Assembly (NCBI GenBank): GCA_029237815.1
Contig: JAQZBP010000007.1
Location: 1-64,000 of the forward strand
Source: Moraxellaceae bacterium
GTDB taxonomy: Bacteria; Pseudomonadota; Gammaproteobacteria; Pseudomonadales; Moraxellaceae
Direction of reading: 5' to 3'
Length of the DNA stretch: 64,000 nucleotides
Part shown: positions 1-9,145 of the stretch, one piece after another
Layout of the letters: every line of letters begins with the position of its first letter
Position numbering within the stretch: the first letter of the stretch is position 1
Notes under the pieces: generated by a model
The model's input: only the letters and a program-made list of their open reading frames with translations
The model's database searches: none
Told to the model about the DNA's origin: nothing
Position numbers and translations under genes: made by a program

Positions 1-1
1 C

Positions 2-3000
2 ACCCTCGGCGACGGCACTGTGGAAGCCGTGCTGGGCGATGGCGCCGACGACCTCACCATGGGCGACGGCAATGCCCTCGTCCTCGGCGACGGCGGCACG
101 CTGACGCACTACCTGTCGGGCCTGCTCGACACCGCGACCGCCAACAGCGGCAGCGGCGACGACATCATCGTGATCGGCGACGGCAACGTCCTGGTCATGG
201 GTGGCGCGGGCGCTGACGACATGACGGCCGGCCTCGGCCAGCACAGCGTGTTCGGCGACAACGGCGAGCTGCACAACGACTCCGACGGCGCGCTGCTCTC
301 CGCCACCACCATCGACACGCTGGGCACGGGCGACACCGTCCTGCTGGGCGATGGCGACAACCTCGTGATCGGCGGCGCCGGTGCGGACAGCATCACGACC
401 GGTGCGGGCATGGATGTCGTGCTGGGCGACAACGGCGAGGTCCTGTTCACCGGTCCCACCGGCAGCCTCGTGCGCTCCAGCATTGCCAGCCTGGACGATG
501 CCTCCGGCGATGGCGACGTGATCGACCTCGGCGACGGCACCAAGCTCGTCATCGGCGGCGTCGGCAGCGACACCATCGATGCCCTGGCCGGCGGGCACGA
601 CGTGGTCGGCGACAACGGTGCCTTCACCTACACCAACGGCAACCTGACCGAAATCGATGCGTCCAACAGCACCGATGGCACCGGCGACACCGTGACCCTG
701 GGCGCGGGCGACCACCGCCTAGTGCTCGGCATCGGCGGCGACACGCTGGTGGCCGGCAATGGCGGCACGCTGCTCATGGCCGACAACGGCACGGCGCTGC
801 TGCAGGAAGATGGCACCGTGATCTCGATCACGGCCGCCACGACCGGCAACGACGGTGCGGATGACGTGACGCTGGGCGACGGCAATGTGGTCGCCGTCCT
901 CGGTGACGGTGGCGACCGCTTCGGCGCCGGCGACGGCGATGTCACGCTGGTGGCCGACGGCGGCACGCTCGACTACTACCTGTCCGGCATCCTCTACACG
1001 GTGGTGGCGAACAGTGGCACGGGTGGCGATGACGTCATCACCCTCGGCGACGGCAACATCGTCGCGCTGCTGGGTGAGGGAGTGGACAGCCTCGACGCCG
1101 GCAGCGGCTCGCTGCAGGCGCTGGGCGACAGTGGCTCACTGAGCTACTACACGGACGGCGTGCTCGACACCGCCACGGCGGACAGCACGACCGGTGACGA
1201 CGACAGCCTCACCTTCCTCGATGGCGATGTGCTCGTCTTGGGCGGCATCGGCAGCGATACCATCGACGCCGGCGTCGGTCAGCACCGGGTGCTGGGCGAC
1301 AACGGTGAAGTGGTCAACGACACCGATGGCGCCCTGCTTTCCGCCACCACGCTCGATACCCTGGGCGCGGCCGACAGCATCACCCTGGGCAATGGCGGTA
1401 ATGTCGTGATTGCCGGGCAGGGTGGCGACACGGTCACCACCGGCACCGGCAATGACCTCATCCTCGGCGATAACGGCGAGATCGTCTTCACCGGCACCAC
1501 GGGTGCACTGGTGCGCGACCGTATCGGCAGCCTCGACGATGCCAGTGGCGGCGACGACGTGATCGATCTGGGCGACGGCAGCAAGCTCGTCATCGGCGGC
1601 GTCGGCAGCGACACCATCGATGCCCTGGCGGGTAGCCACGACGTGGCCGGCGACACCGCGGCATTTACCTACAGCAACGGCAACCTGACCGAAATCGATG
1701 CGTCCAACAGTACCGATGGCGCCGGCGACACCGTGACGCTCGGCACGGGCGATCATCGCCTCGTGCTCGGCATCGGCGGCGACACGCTGGTGGCGGGCGA
1801 CGGCCGCACGCTGCTGCTCGGCGACAACGGCACCGTGACGCTGCAGGAAGACGGCACGGTCGTGTCCCTGGTGGCGGCGACCACCGCCGGCGATGGCGTC
1901 GACGACCTGAGCCTGGGCAATGGCGATGTCGATGCCGTCCTCGGCGACGGCGGCGACCGCTTCGGCATGGGCGACGGCAACGCCGTGCTCGTGGGCGACG
2001 GCGGCTCGATCAACTACTACCTGAGCGGCATCCTCGACTCCGTGACGGCCACGGCCGGCACAGGTGGCAGTGACGACGTGAGGATCGGCGACGGCACCGT
2101 TGTCGTGCTGCTGGGCGAGGGCGGCGACCTGCTCGACATGGGCAACGGCACTGCCGTGCTGCTCGGCGACAGCGGCAGCGTGGCCTTCTACAGCGATGGC
2201 GTGCTGGACAGCGTCACCGCCGACAGCGCCACCGGCGGCGACGATACGCTCGGCGCGCTGCTCGGCATGGCGACCACCGACACCCTGGGCGACAGCGACA
2301 CGGTCACCCTGGGCGACGGCGACAACGTCGTGATCCTGGGGCAGGGCGGCGACACCGTCACCACCGGCACCGGCAACGACCTCGTGATCGGCGACAACGG
2401 CCAGGTGCTGTTCACCGGCACCACCGCCAACCTGGTCCGCGACGAGATCAGCAGCCGCGACGACGCCGCTGGCGGCGACGATGTCATCGATCTGGGTGAC
2501 GGCACCAAGCTCGTCATCGGCGGCGTCGGCAGCGACACCATCGATGCCCTGGCGGGTAGCCACGACCTGATCGGCGATAACGGCTCGTTCACCTACAGCA
2601 ACGGCAACCTGACCGAGATCGACAGCAGCAACAGCATCGATGGCGCCGGCGACAGCGTGACCCTGGGGGCGGGCAACCACCGCCTCGTGCTCGGCATCGG
2701 TGGCGACACGCTGGTGGCGGGCAACGGTTCGACGCTGCTCATGGCCGACAACGGCACGGCGCTGCTGCAGGAAGCCCTGGCGGCGGGCGCCGGCAACAGC
2801 AATCTGATCGGCGATGGCGGCACGCTGGCCTACTACCTGTCGGGCCTGCTCGACACGGCAACGGCCGACAGCGGCGCGGGCGGCGACGACAGCGTCACGC
2901 TGGGCAACGGCACGGGCAGCAACGTGGTGCTTGGTGGTGTCGGCTCGGACACGCTGGTGGTAGCCGACGGCGACCATGTGATCGGGGGCGACAACGCCTT

Positions 3001-4762
3001 CGTGCACCTCGACACCGACGGCGCGCTGCTGCAAAGCGTTTCGCTCGACGTGCTGGGTAACAGCGACATCATCACCGCCGGCAACGGCGACAACGTCATC
3101 CTCGGCGGCATGGGCGCGGATGCGATCACGACCGGCAGCGGCACCGACATCGTCATCGGCGACAACGGCGAGGTGCTGTTCACCGGCACCACCGGCAACC
3201 TGGTGCGTGAGCTCATCACGACGCAGGACGGCGGCGCCGGCGGCGACGACACCATCATCGGCGGCGACGGCGACAAGGTGGTGCTGGGCGGCACGGGCGC
3301 GGACAGCGTGACCGCCGGCGACGGCGACCACGACGTGTTCGGCGACAACGGCGAGATCGTCTATACCGGCGGCATCGCCACCTCCCTGGCGACCACCGAC
3401 CCGGTGGCCGCCGACGCCAGCTCCGGCGCGGGCGACACCATCAGCATCGGCTCCGGCGCCAACCGCGTCCTGGGCGGCCTCGGTGGCGACAGCATCGCCA
3501 CCGGTGACGGCTTCGACGTGATCCTGGGCGACCTCGGCACCATCACCCTGGATGGCGCGGGCGCGCTGCTGCTGATCGAAAGCACCCTGACCCAGCAGCC
3601 GGGCGACGACATCATCACCAGCGGCGACGGCCGCGGCTGGATCATCGGCGGCGTCGGCAGCGACACCGTCACCAGCGGTGATGGTGCCGACGGTGTACTC
3701 GGCGACAACGGCGCGTTCGTGTTCGACGACGGTGGCCTGCTGCAGTACGCGCGCAGCAGCGACACGAGTGGCAGCACCACGGGTGACGACGTGATCGACA
3801 CCGGTGCTGGCAATGACGTCGTCATCGCCAGCGGCGGCAGCGACCGCGTCCTCACCGGCGACGGCGACGACATCGTGCTGGCCGATGGCGGCCGGGTGGA
3901 CTATGTCGGCCGCGACGGCAAGCCCGCGACCATCGACCTCGTGCAGAGCGGCGATCCCCTGTTCGGCGGTGATGACCATGTCGAAGCCGGTGCCGGCCGT
4001 GACGCGGTTATCGGCGGCGCGGCAGCCGACCATCTCGACGGTGGTGCCGGCGACGACTACGTCATCGGCGACGGTGGCCTCATCCTGTACCGCGGCGGTC
4101 GCCTGGAGCAGATGCAGACCATCGATCCCTACACCGGTGGCGGCGCCGACTTCATCATCGGCGGTGCCGGCGAGGACATCCTGTTCGGGGGCGAGGGCGA
4201 CGACACCTTCGTGGCCAACTTCCTCGAGGATGCGGTGATCGGCGACTACGCCCGTTTCACGGCGGCAAGCAAGACGCTGATCCGTTTCGGCAACGACCTG
4301 ATCGGCACCTCGCAGCTCGGCGTCTATGCCTCGAACGACCCCTTCCTCAAGGAGACCAGCACCATCGACGATGGCGACTACCGGCCGCAGATCGTCTCCG
4401 AGGGCACACTGGCCCGGCTCGTGCGCGAGAATGCGCGCGACGGCGGCCACCGCGTCTCCGGCATCACCGAGGAGGTGGAACTGGCGGGCATGCGCGATGC
4501 CGAAGTCGAGGCGTCGCTGCTACCGGATCCCGTCGTCGAGCTCATGTCACCGGCCGCCGGCGACGCACTGCCGGCGCTGCCCGGAACGCGGGCCGACCTT
4601 GCCGTGCCCGCACCGGAATTCCCGGTCGACGAGAGTGGCGAAGTGGCGGATGCCGCCAGTGCCGCCGCGCTCATGTTCGGCTGGGGCATGGTGCGTCGCG
4701 GCAGCAAGAAACCGAAGCCTGTCCTGCAGTCCTGGGACGCGTTTCAGGATGGACGGGGCTGA
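2..4762 (+). CDS. Giant RTX-like repeat surface/secreted protein (5' end outside window)
   Basis: The open frame runs in from before base 1 and the same repeat grammar is already present in the first codons, so the true start lies upstream. At least 1586 residues are visible. Almost all consist of Gly/Asp-rich units (GDGN, GGxGxDxx, LGDNGE), which resemble the calcium-binding beta-roll of RTX proteins, although the spacing is looser than the canonical nonapeptide. Composition is very acidic. Repeats stop about 190 residues before the end. The tail carries a short hydrophobic stretch (AASAAALMFGWGMV) followed at once by RRGSKKPKP, possibly a sorting or recognition tail (inference). Gene order suggests it is the cargo of the HlyD/M50/SecA-like genes that follow. 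The N-terminal domains are not visible, so adhesin versus other surface role is open. Confidence 0.85.
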   Translation, partial: TLGDGTVEAVLGDGADDLTMGDGNALVLGDGGTLTHYLSGLLDTATANSGSGDDIIVIGDGNVLVMGGAGADDMTAGLGQHSVFGDNGELHNDSDGALLSATTIDTLGTGDTVLLGDGDNLVIGGAGADSITTGAGMDVVLGDNGEVLFTGPTGSLVRSSIASLDDASGDGDVIDLGDGTKLVIGGVGSDTIDALAGGHDVVGDNGAFTYTNGNLTEIDASNSTDGTGDTVTLGAGDHRLVLGIGGDTLVAGNGGTLLMADNGTALLQEDGTVISITAATTGNDGADDVTLGDGNVVAVLGDGGDRFGAGDGDVTLVADGGTLDYYLSGILYTVVANSGTGGDDVITLGDGNIVALLGEGVDSLDAGSGSLQALGDSGSLSYYTDGVLDTATADSTTGDDDSLTFLDGDVLVLGGIGSDTIDAGVGQHRVLGDNGEVVNDTDGALLSATTLDTLGAADSITLGNGGNVVIAGQGGDTVTTGTGNDLILGDNGEIVFTGTTGALVRDRIGSLDDASGGDDVIDLGDGSKLVIGGVGSDTIDALAGSHDVAGDTAAFTYSNGNLTEIDASNSTDGAGDTVTLGTGDHRLVLGIGGDTLVAGDGRTLLLGDNGTVTLQEDGTVVSLVAATTAGDGVDDLSLGNGDVDAVLGDGGDRFGMGDGNAVLVGDGGSINYYLSGILDSVTATAGTGGSDDVRIGDGTVVVLLGEGGDLLDMGNGTAVLLGDSGSVAFYSDGVLDSVTADSATGGDDTLGALLGMATTDTLGDSDTVTLGDGDNVVILGQGGDTVTTGTGNDLVIGDNGQVLFTGTTANLVRDEISSRDDAAGGDDVIDLGDGTKLVIGGVGSDTIDALAGSHDLIGDNGSFTYSNGNLTEIDSSNSIDGAGDSVTLGAGNHRLVLGIGGDTLVAGNGSTLLMADNGTALLQEALAAGAGNSNLIGDGGTLAYYLSGLLDTATADSGAGGDDSVTLGNGTGSNVVLGGVGSDTLVVADGDHVIGGDNAFVHLDTDGALLQSVSLDVLGNSDIITAGNGDNVILGGMGADAITTGSGTDIVIGDNGEVLFTGTTGNLVRELITTQDGGAGGDDTIIGGDGDKVVLGGTGADSVTAGDGDHDVFGDNGEIVYTGGIATSLATTDPVAADASSGAGDTISIGSGANRVLGGLGGDSIATGDGFDVILGDLGTITLDGAGALLLIESTLTQQPGDDIITSGDGRGWIIGGVGSDTVTSGDGADGVLGDNGAFVFDDGGLLQYARSSDTSGSTTGDDVIDTGAGNDVVIASGGSDRVLTGDGDDIVLADGGRVDYVGRDGKPATIDLVQSGDPLFGGDDHVEAGAGRDAVIGGAAADHLDGGAGDDYVIGDGGLILYRGGRLEQMQTIDPYTGGGADFIIGGAGEDILFGGEGDDTFVANFLEDAVIGDYARFTAASKTLIRFGNDLIGTSQLGVYASNDPFLKETSTIDDGDYRPQIVSEGTLARLVRENARDGGHRVSGITEEVELAGMRDAEVEASLLPDPVVELMSPAAGDALPALPGTRADLAVPAPEFPVDESGEVADAASAAALMFGWGMVRRGSKKPKPVLQSWDAFQDGRG
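494..3240 (+). repeat. Long in-frame super-repeats inside the RTX-like gene
   Basis: A block beginning at the Asp-Asp before 'GDDVIDLGDG.KLVIGGVGSDTIDALAG' recurs at about 494, 1535 and 2459. The intervals are 1041 and 924 bp, both multiples of three (347 and 308 codons). The copies are nearly the same at protein level but differ by in-frame losses, for example around 2245-2270 and 2770-2790 where one unit jumps directly into another. This looks like recombination between repeats that kept the frame open. Confidence 0.8.
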
Positions 4763-4825
4763 TGAAATTGGTCATCATCCCGGTCCTCTCAGCACATCAA
4801 CCAAACCGTACAGGGGTATAAGAAA

Positions 4826-5137
4826 GTGACTGAAGCCAAGAAGCCGGCCATGCCGAAAATCAAGTGGGACGACACCAACATGCGCAGCACGTACGCCAAC
4901 GTCTGCAACGTGGCGAGCACGCGCGAGGAAGTGACCCTGCTGTTCGGCACGAACCAGGCATGGCACACCGGCCAGAAGGAAATGACGATCAACCTGTCCG
5001 ATCGCATCGTGCTGAACCCGTATGCCGCCAAGCGCATGCTGCTGCTGCTGCAGAACGTGGTGAACGCCTACGAAAAGCGCTTCGGCGAACTCAAGGTGGA
5101 TGGCGGCAGCCATGCGCCCGAAACGCTGAACAGCTGA
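4826..5137 (+). CDS. DUF3467-type small protein
   Basis: A 103-residue soluble protein starting at GTG, with AGGGG about 10 bases upstream. The layout '..YANVCNVASTREEVTLLFGTNQ' and '..DRIVLNPYAAKRMLLLLQNVVNAYEKRFG' is typical of the DUF3467 family, whose molecular role is unknown. It sits 63 bp after the RTX-like gene and 6 bp before the GAF-HlyD gene, so it is probably co-transcribed with both. No signal peptide or membrane helix is seen, so it should be cytoplasmic. A chaperone or regulator of the export operon is possible, but nothing in the sequence proves it. Confidence 0.75.
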   Translation: MTEAKKPAMPKIKWDDTNMRSTYANVCNVASTREEVTLLFGTNQAWHTGQKEMTINLSDRIVLNPYAAKRMLLLLQNVVNAYEKRFGELKVDGGSHAPETLNS

Positions 5138-5143
5138 TGACCT

Positions 5144-6985
5144 GTGGTGCAACCGGGGGAACGTATCGCGCCTGCCGCGACTGATAGTGGTGCGCTCTGG
5201 CAGCAGCTGCTCGCTGCCGGCGATATGTCCTCCTACGCGGGTGCCTGGCTGGCGTTGCAATGCCGGGCACTCGCGGTCCCCGCGCGTGGCGCGGTCTTCC
5301 TTCCCGCCAGCGCCGCTCCCGGCGCGGCAGAATCCCTGACCCTCCTCGCCGCTTTTCCGCCCCATGCCTCCGCCGAGGCCTGGCAGGAAATCGCGGACGA
5401 CGTCTTCGAACAAGCGCGTGGCCTCGTGTCCGAACCGGAAACGGTCGGCGGGCGCACGCTCGTCACCCTCGGCTGCCCGGTGCAGCACGAGGAGGGCGGC
5501 ATCGCCGCCGTGGTCGTGGTCGAAATCGAGGCCCCTGTCGCCCACCAGGTGTCGCGCGCCATGGAGGCGCTGCGCTGGGGTGTCGCCGGCATCGAACTCA
5601 TGTTCCTGCGCCAGGACCGCGCCGCGGCGCGCGCGCTGCTGGCGCGCAATCGCGTCGCGCTCGAGGTGATGGCCGTTGCGCTCGACGCCGCCGATTTCCA
5701 CGCCGCCGTGCTCGCGACCGTCACCAGCATCGCCTCGGCGTTCCGCTGCGACCGCGCCGGCTGGGGCGTGGTCAGCGGCCTCGAGGTGCGCGTCGAGGCG
5801 CTCTCGCACTCGGCACAACACGCGCCGAAGATGGGGCAGGTGAGGGCCATCGTCGCCGGCATGGAGGATGCGCTGCATGCCACCGCCACGGTGGCCGAAC
5901 TCTCGCGCGAAACACCGGGGCTGCGCGCCCTGGTGCAGGAGTCCGGTCTGCCGCAGGTCCTCGCCGTGCCGGGCTACCACGACGGCGCCTACCGCGGCGT
6001 GCTGCTGCTCGAGCGCGATGGCAAACCCTTTAGCGCCGAGGAGCGGCAGACCATCGAGGCGCTGGTGACACTGCTGGTGCCGCTGCTGGAAAGCCGGCGG
6101 CGCTACACCACCGGATTCCGTAGCCGCCTGCGCACGGCGCTCGCCGACGCCTGGCAGGAATTCATGGCACCGGCCTCGACACTGCGCCGCTACGTCGTAT
6201 TCGGCCTGCTCGGCGTGCTGCTCTTGCTCGCCGTGGTGCCGGCACCGTACCGCGTCACCGCCGACGTGGTGCTGGAAGGCGCCGAGAAGCGCGCCGTCGT
6301 CGCCCCCTTCGACGGTTTCCTTGCCAGCGCCCCGGTGCGCGCCGGTGACATGGTCGCCGCCGACCAGCTCCTCTGCGCCCTCGACGACCGCGACCTGCGC
6401 CTCGAGCAGCTCAAATGGATCGGCCAGCTCGCCCAGTACCAGGGACAGTTCCAGCAGGCCCTCGGCGAACACGATCGCGCCCGCGCCAACATCAGCCTCG
6501 CGCAGTCGCAGCAGGCCGATGCCGAGCTCAAGCTGGTTGCGACGCGCCTGTCGCGCACGCAGATCACCGCAACCATTGCCGGCCTCGTGCTCTCCGGCGA
6601 CCTGTCGCAGCGCCTCGGCAGCCGCGTGCAGCAGGGCGAGGTGCTGTTCGAGATCGCGCCGCTGTCCGATTACCGTGTCGTGCTGAAAGTGGACGAGCGC
6701 CATATCGCCGAGATCGAGCGCCGCCAGGGCGGCCATCTCGTGCTGTCGTCGCTGCCCGACACGTCCTTTCCCTTCGAGGTCACGCGCCTCACCGCCATCG
6801 CCACCGCCGAGGGCGGCATCAACTATTTCCGCGTCGAGGGCCGGCTGCTGGAAACCCGGCAGGCCCTGCGGCCCGGCATGGAGGGCGTGGGCAAGGTCGT
6901 GACGGGCTACCGGCCGCTGCTGTGGGTGTGGATGCAGCCCGTGGTGGACTGGCTGCGCCTGTGGCTCTGGCGCTGGCTGCCCTGA
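5144..6985 (+). CDS. GAF-domain HlyD-family membrane fusion protein
   Basis: 613 residues with an unusual two-part architecture. The N-terminal ~340 residues have no signal peptide and look cytoplasmic, with a GAF-like segment at about 165-320. One membrane helix follows at about 348-366 (FGLLGVLLLLAVVP). After it come a lipoyl/barrel-sandwich half-motif ('VVAPFDGFLASAPVRAGDMV'), a helical hairpin and the second half-motif ('GDLSQRLGSRVQQGEVLFEIAPL'), as in HlyD/EmrA periplasmic adaptors. The C-terminus is Trp-rich and hydrophobic (LLWVWMQPVVDWLRLWLW). GTG at 5144 or 5147 are both possible starts. It probably couples a cytoplasmic sensing or docking domain to a periplasmic conduit for the export cluster; the ligand of the GAF-like part is unknown. 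Confidence 0.8.
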   Translation: MVQPGERIAPAATDSGALWQQLLAAGDMSSYAGAWLALQCRALAVPARGAVFLPASAAPGAAESLTLLAAFPPHASAEAWQEIADDVFEQARGLVSEPETVGGRTLVTLGCPVQHEEGGIAAVVVVEIEAPVAHQVSRAMEALRWGVAGIELMFLRQDRAAARALLARNRVALEVMAVALDAADFHAAVLATVTSIASAFRCDRAGWGVVSGLEVRVEALSHSAQHAPKMGQVRAIVAGMEDALHATATVAELSRETPGLRALVQESGLPQVLAVPGYHDGAYRGVLLLERDGKPFSAEERQTIEALVTLLVPLLESRRRYTTGFRSRLRTALADAWQEFMAPASTLRRYVVFGLLGVLLLLAVVPAPYRVTADVVLEGAEKRAVVAPFDGFLASAPVRAGDMVAADQLLCALDDRDLRLEQLKWIGQLAQYQGQFQQALGEHDRARANISLAQSQQADAELKLVATRLSRTQITATIAGLVLSGDLSQRLGSRVQQGEVLFEIAPLSDYRVVLKVDERHIAEIERRQGGHLVLSSLPDTSFPFEVTRLTAIATAEGGINYFRVEGRLLETRQALRPGMEGVGKVVTGYRPLLWVWMQPVVDWLRLWLWRWLP

Positions 6986-7000
6986 CATGACGGGCTCGCG

Positions 7001-9145
7001 ATGAACGCGCCGGATCTGTTCAGCCCCGAGTGGTACCGCGTTGCCGCGATGCGGCCGCTGCTGCGCCGCCAGGTGCAGGTGTCGCGCCAGCAGTTCCGCG
7101 GCGAAACCTGGATGGTGTTGCGCGAGCCCGGCAGCAACCGCCTGTTCCGCGTCACGCAGGCGGCTTGGGAAATCCTTTCGCGTTTCGACGGGACACGCGA
7201 CCTCGACAGCCTCTGGAAAGAAATGTGCGAGCTGCTGGGCGACGAGGTCCCGACCCAGGGCGAGGTGCTGCGCCTCGTTACGCAACTGGCCGCCTCCGAC
7301 CTGCTGCTCTCCGAGCTGCCGCCCGATCTTGCCGAACTCGGCGAGCGCTCGCGCGACATCGCGCTCAAGCGCGTGCTGGGTTACTTCAAGTCGCCGCTCG
7401 CGCTACGACTGCCGCTGTTCGATCCTGACCGCCTTATCACCGCGACGCTGCCGCTGGGCAGCTGGCTGTTCTCGCGGCGCGGCTTTTTGATCTGGATCGC
7501 CATCGTGTCGGCGGCCCTGTTCCAGGTGGCGATGCACTGGAAACCACTGACGCAGAACATGTTCGACCAGCTGCTCGCCACCGAGAACCTGCTGCTGCTC
7601 GGGCTGCTCTATCCTGTACTCAAGCTGATCCATGAATTCGGCCACGGCTGGGCGGTGAAGCGCTGGGGCGGGGAGGTGCGCGAGCTCGGCGTGATGTTCC
7701 TCATCTTCATCCCGACCCCGTATGTCGACGCGTCGCACGCCAGTTTCTTCAAGGACAAGCGCCAACGCATGCTGGTCGGTTTCGCCGGCATGCAGGTGGA
7801 GCTCCTGATCGCCGCCGTCGCCACCTTCGTGTGGGTCGCGGTGGAGCCGGGCCTCGTACGCGCCGTGGCCTATAACCTGATGACACTGGCCGGCATTTCC
7901 GCGGTGCTGTTCAACGGCAATCCGCTCCTGCGCTTCGACGCCTACCACATCCTCGCCGACTGGCTGGAGATGCCGGGCTTCGGCAACCGCGCCAACCAGT
8001 ACATCGGCTACCTGCTGCAGACCCGCGTGCTGCGCATGGACGTGCCGAATCCCGCGCAGTCACCGCGCGAGGCGCGCTGGTTCGCCTTCTATGCCATCGC
8101 CGCCTTTGCCTACAAGCTCATCGTGACCTTTGGCATCGTGTTCGCCATCGCGGGCCGCTTCTTCATCTTCGGCGTGCTGCTCGGCATCCTGTCTTTCGCC
8201 AACGCGCTGGTGCTGCCGGCCTGGCGCGTCCTGAAGGCGGTGGCCACCGACCATCGCTACGCCCAGGCGCGACCGCGCGCCTGGCAGTGGCTGGCCGGAT
8301 CGCTTACGGGGCTCGTGCTGTTCGCGGTGTTCGTGCCGCTGCCGTCCTACACTGTCACGGAAGGCGTGGTCTGGGTGCCGGAGAGCGCGCGTGTCTATGC
8401 CGGCGCCGACGGCGTGATGACACAGGTGCTGCAGCTGAACGGCGCGACCGTGAAGGAAGGGGAGCTGGTCGCGCAACTGGACAATCCCGAGCTCGACACC
8501 AGCGCCACGGCGCTCGCGGCACGCGTGCAGGAACTGGACCTGCGCTATCGCGAAGCGGCCGCCGAGAGCCGCAGTGAGCTCGCCATCCTGGCCGAGGAAT
8601 ACGATCGCGCGGTGGTCGAGTACGAGGATGCCGAGCAACGCCTGGCCGGCCTCGACCTGCTGGCGCCCGGCAGCGGCACGCTCGCGCTGGAGGAGCGCCA
8701 CGGCCTGCTGGGCCGCTATATCACGCGCGGCACCGTGGTCGGCTATGTGATTTCCGGGCGCGAGGTGCTGCTGCGCGTCGTGGTGGGCCAGGACGACATC
8801 GACCAGGTGCGCCAGCACACGAAATACGTGCAGGTGCGTTTTGCCAGCGACCCCGGCAAGGTGATCGAGGTGCGCCAGCTGCACGAAGTCCCGGAGGCGC
8901 AGCGCCTGCTGCCGAGTGCGGCACTGAGCCTGGAAGGCGGTGGCGCGCACGCACTGGATCCTTCCGCCCAGCAGGAGCTGCGCAGCATCGAGCCGCTGTT
9001 CCAGTTCGAGCTCGCCGCGCCGGCGCGCACCCGCTGGCGTGTCGGCGAGCGCGTGTACGTGCGTTTCGTGCATCGCGCCGAGCCCCTCTGGGACCGCGTG
9101 CGCCGCGACGTGCGCCGCGTGTTCCTGAGGAGGCTCGATGTCTGA
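7001..9145 (+). CDS. PqqD-like/M50 zinc metalloprotease-HlyD fusion membrane protein
   Basis: 714 residues. Residues ~15-105 resemble a PqqD-type peptide-binding domain ('FRVTQAAWEILSRFDGTRDLDSL'). A multi-helix core carries the site-2-protease zinc motif HEFGH at 211-215 and the partner motif NPLLRFD at 307-313, so the M50 catalytic residues look intact. A further helix near 428-446 leads into a C-terminal biotinyl/HlyD-like part ('VYAGADGVMTQVLQLNGATVKEGELVAQLDNPEL'). M50-HlyD fusions of this kind occur in bacterial export loci, where they are thought to form an inner-membrane component that processes or guides cargo. It starts 15 bp after the GAF-HlyD gene and overlaps the SecA-like gene by 8 bp, which indicates tight coupling. 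Confidence 0.85.
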   Translation: MNAPDLFSPEWYRVAAMRPLLRRQVQVSRQQFRGETWMVLREPGSNRLFRVTQAAWEILSRFDGTRDLDSLWKEMCELLGDEVPTQGEVLRLVTQLAASDLLLSELPPDLAELGERSRDIALKRVLGYFKSPLALRLPLFDPDRLITATLPLGSWLFSRRGFLIWIAIVSAALFQVAMHWKPLTQNMFDQLLATENLLLLGLLYPVLKLIHEFGHGWAVKRWGGEVRELGVMFLIFIPTPYVDASHASFFKDKRQRMLVGFAGMQVELLIAAVATFVWVAVEPGLVRAVAYNLMTLAGISAVLFNGNPLLRFDAYHILADWLEMPGFGNRANQYIGYLLQTRVLRMDVPNPAQSPREARWFAFYAIAAFAYKLIVTFGIVFAIAGRFFIFGVLLGILSFANALVLPAWRVLKAVATDHRYAQARPRAWQWLAGSLTGLVLFAVFVPLPSYTVTEGVVWVPESARVYAGADGVMTQVLQLNGATVKEGELVAQLDNPELDTSATALAARVQELDLRYREAAAESRSELAILAEEYDRAVVEYEDAEQRLAGLDLLAPGSGTLALEERHGLLGRYITRGTVVGYVISGREVLLRVVVGQDDIDQVRQHTKYVQVRFASDPGKVIEVRQLHEVPEAQRLLPSAALSLEGGGAHALDPSAQQELRSIEPLFQFELAAPARTRWRVGERVYVRFVHRAEPLWDRVRRDVRRVFLRRLDV

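Noticed and set aside
1136..4450. 1104-codon minus-strand frame across the RTX-like gene
   Set aside because: Antisense shadow of a GC-rich repeat gene; Ala/Val/His-rich without start signal or domains.
4775..7285. 836-codon minus-strand frame opposite GAF-HlyD and M50 genes
   Set aside because: Shadow of genes with clear HlyD and M50 motifs on the plus strand.
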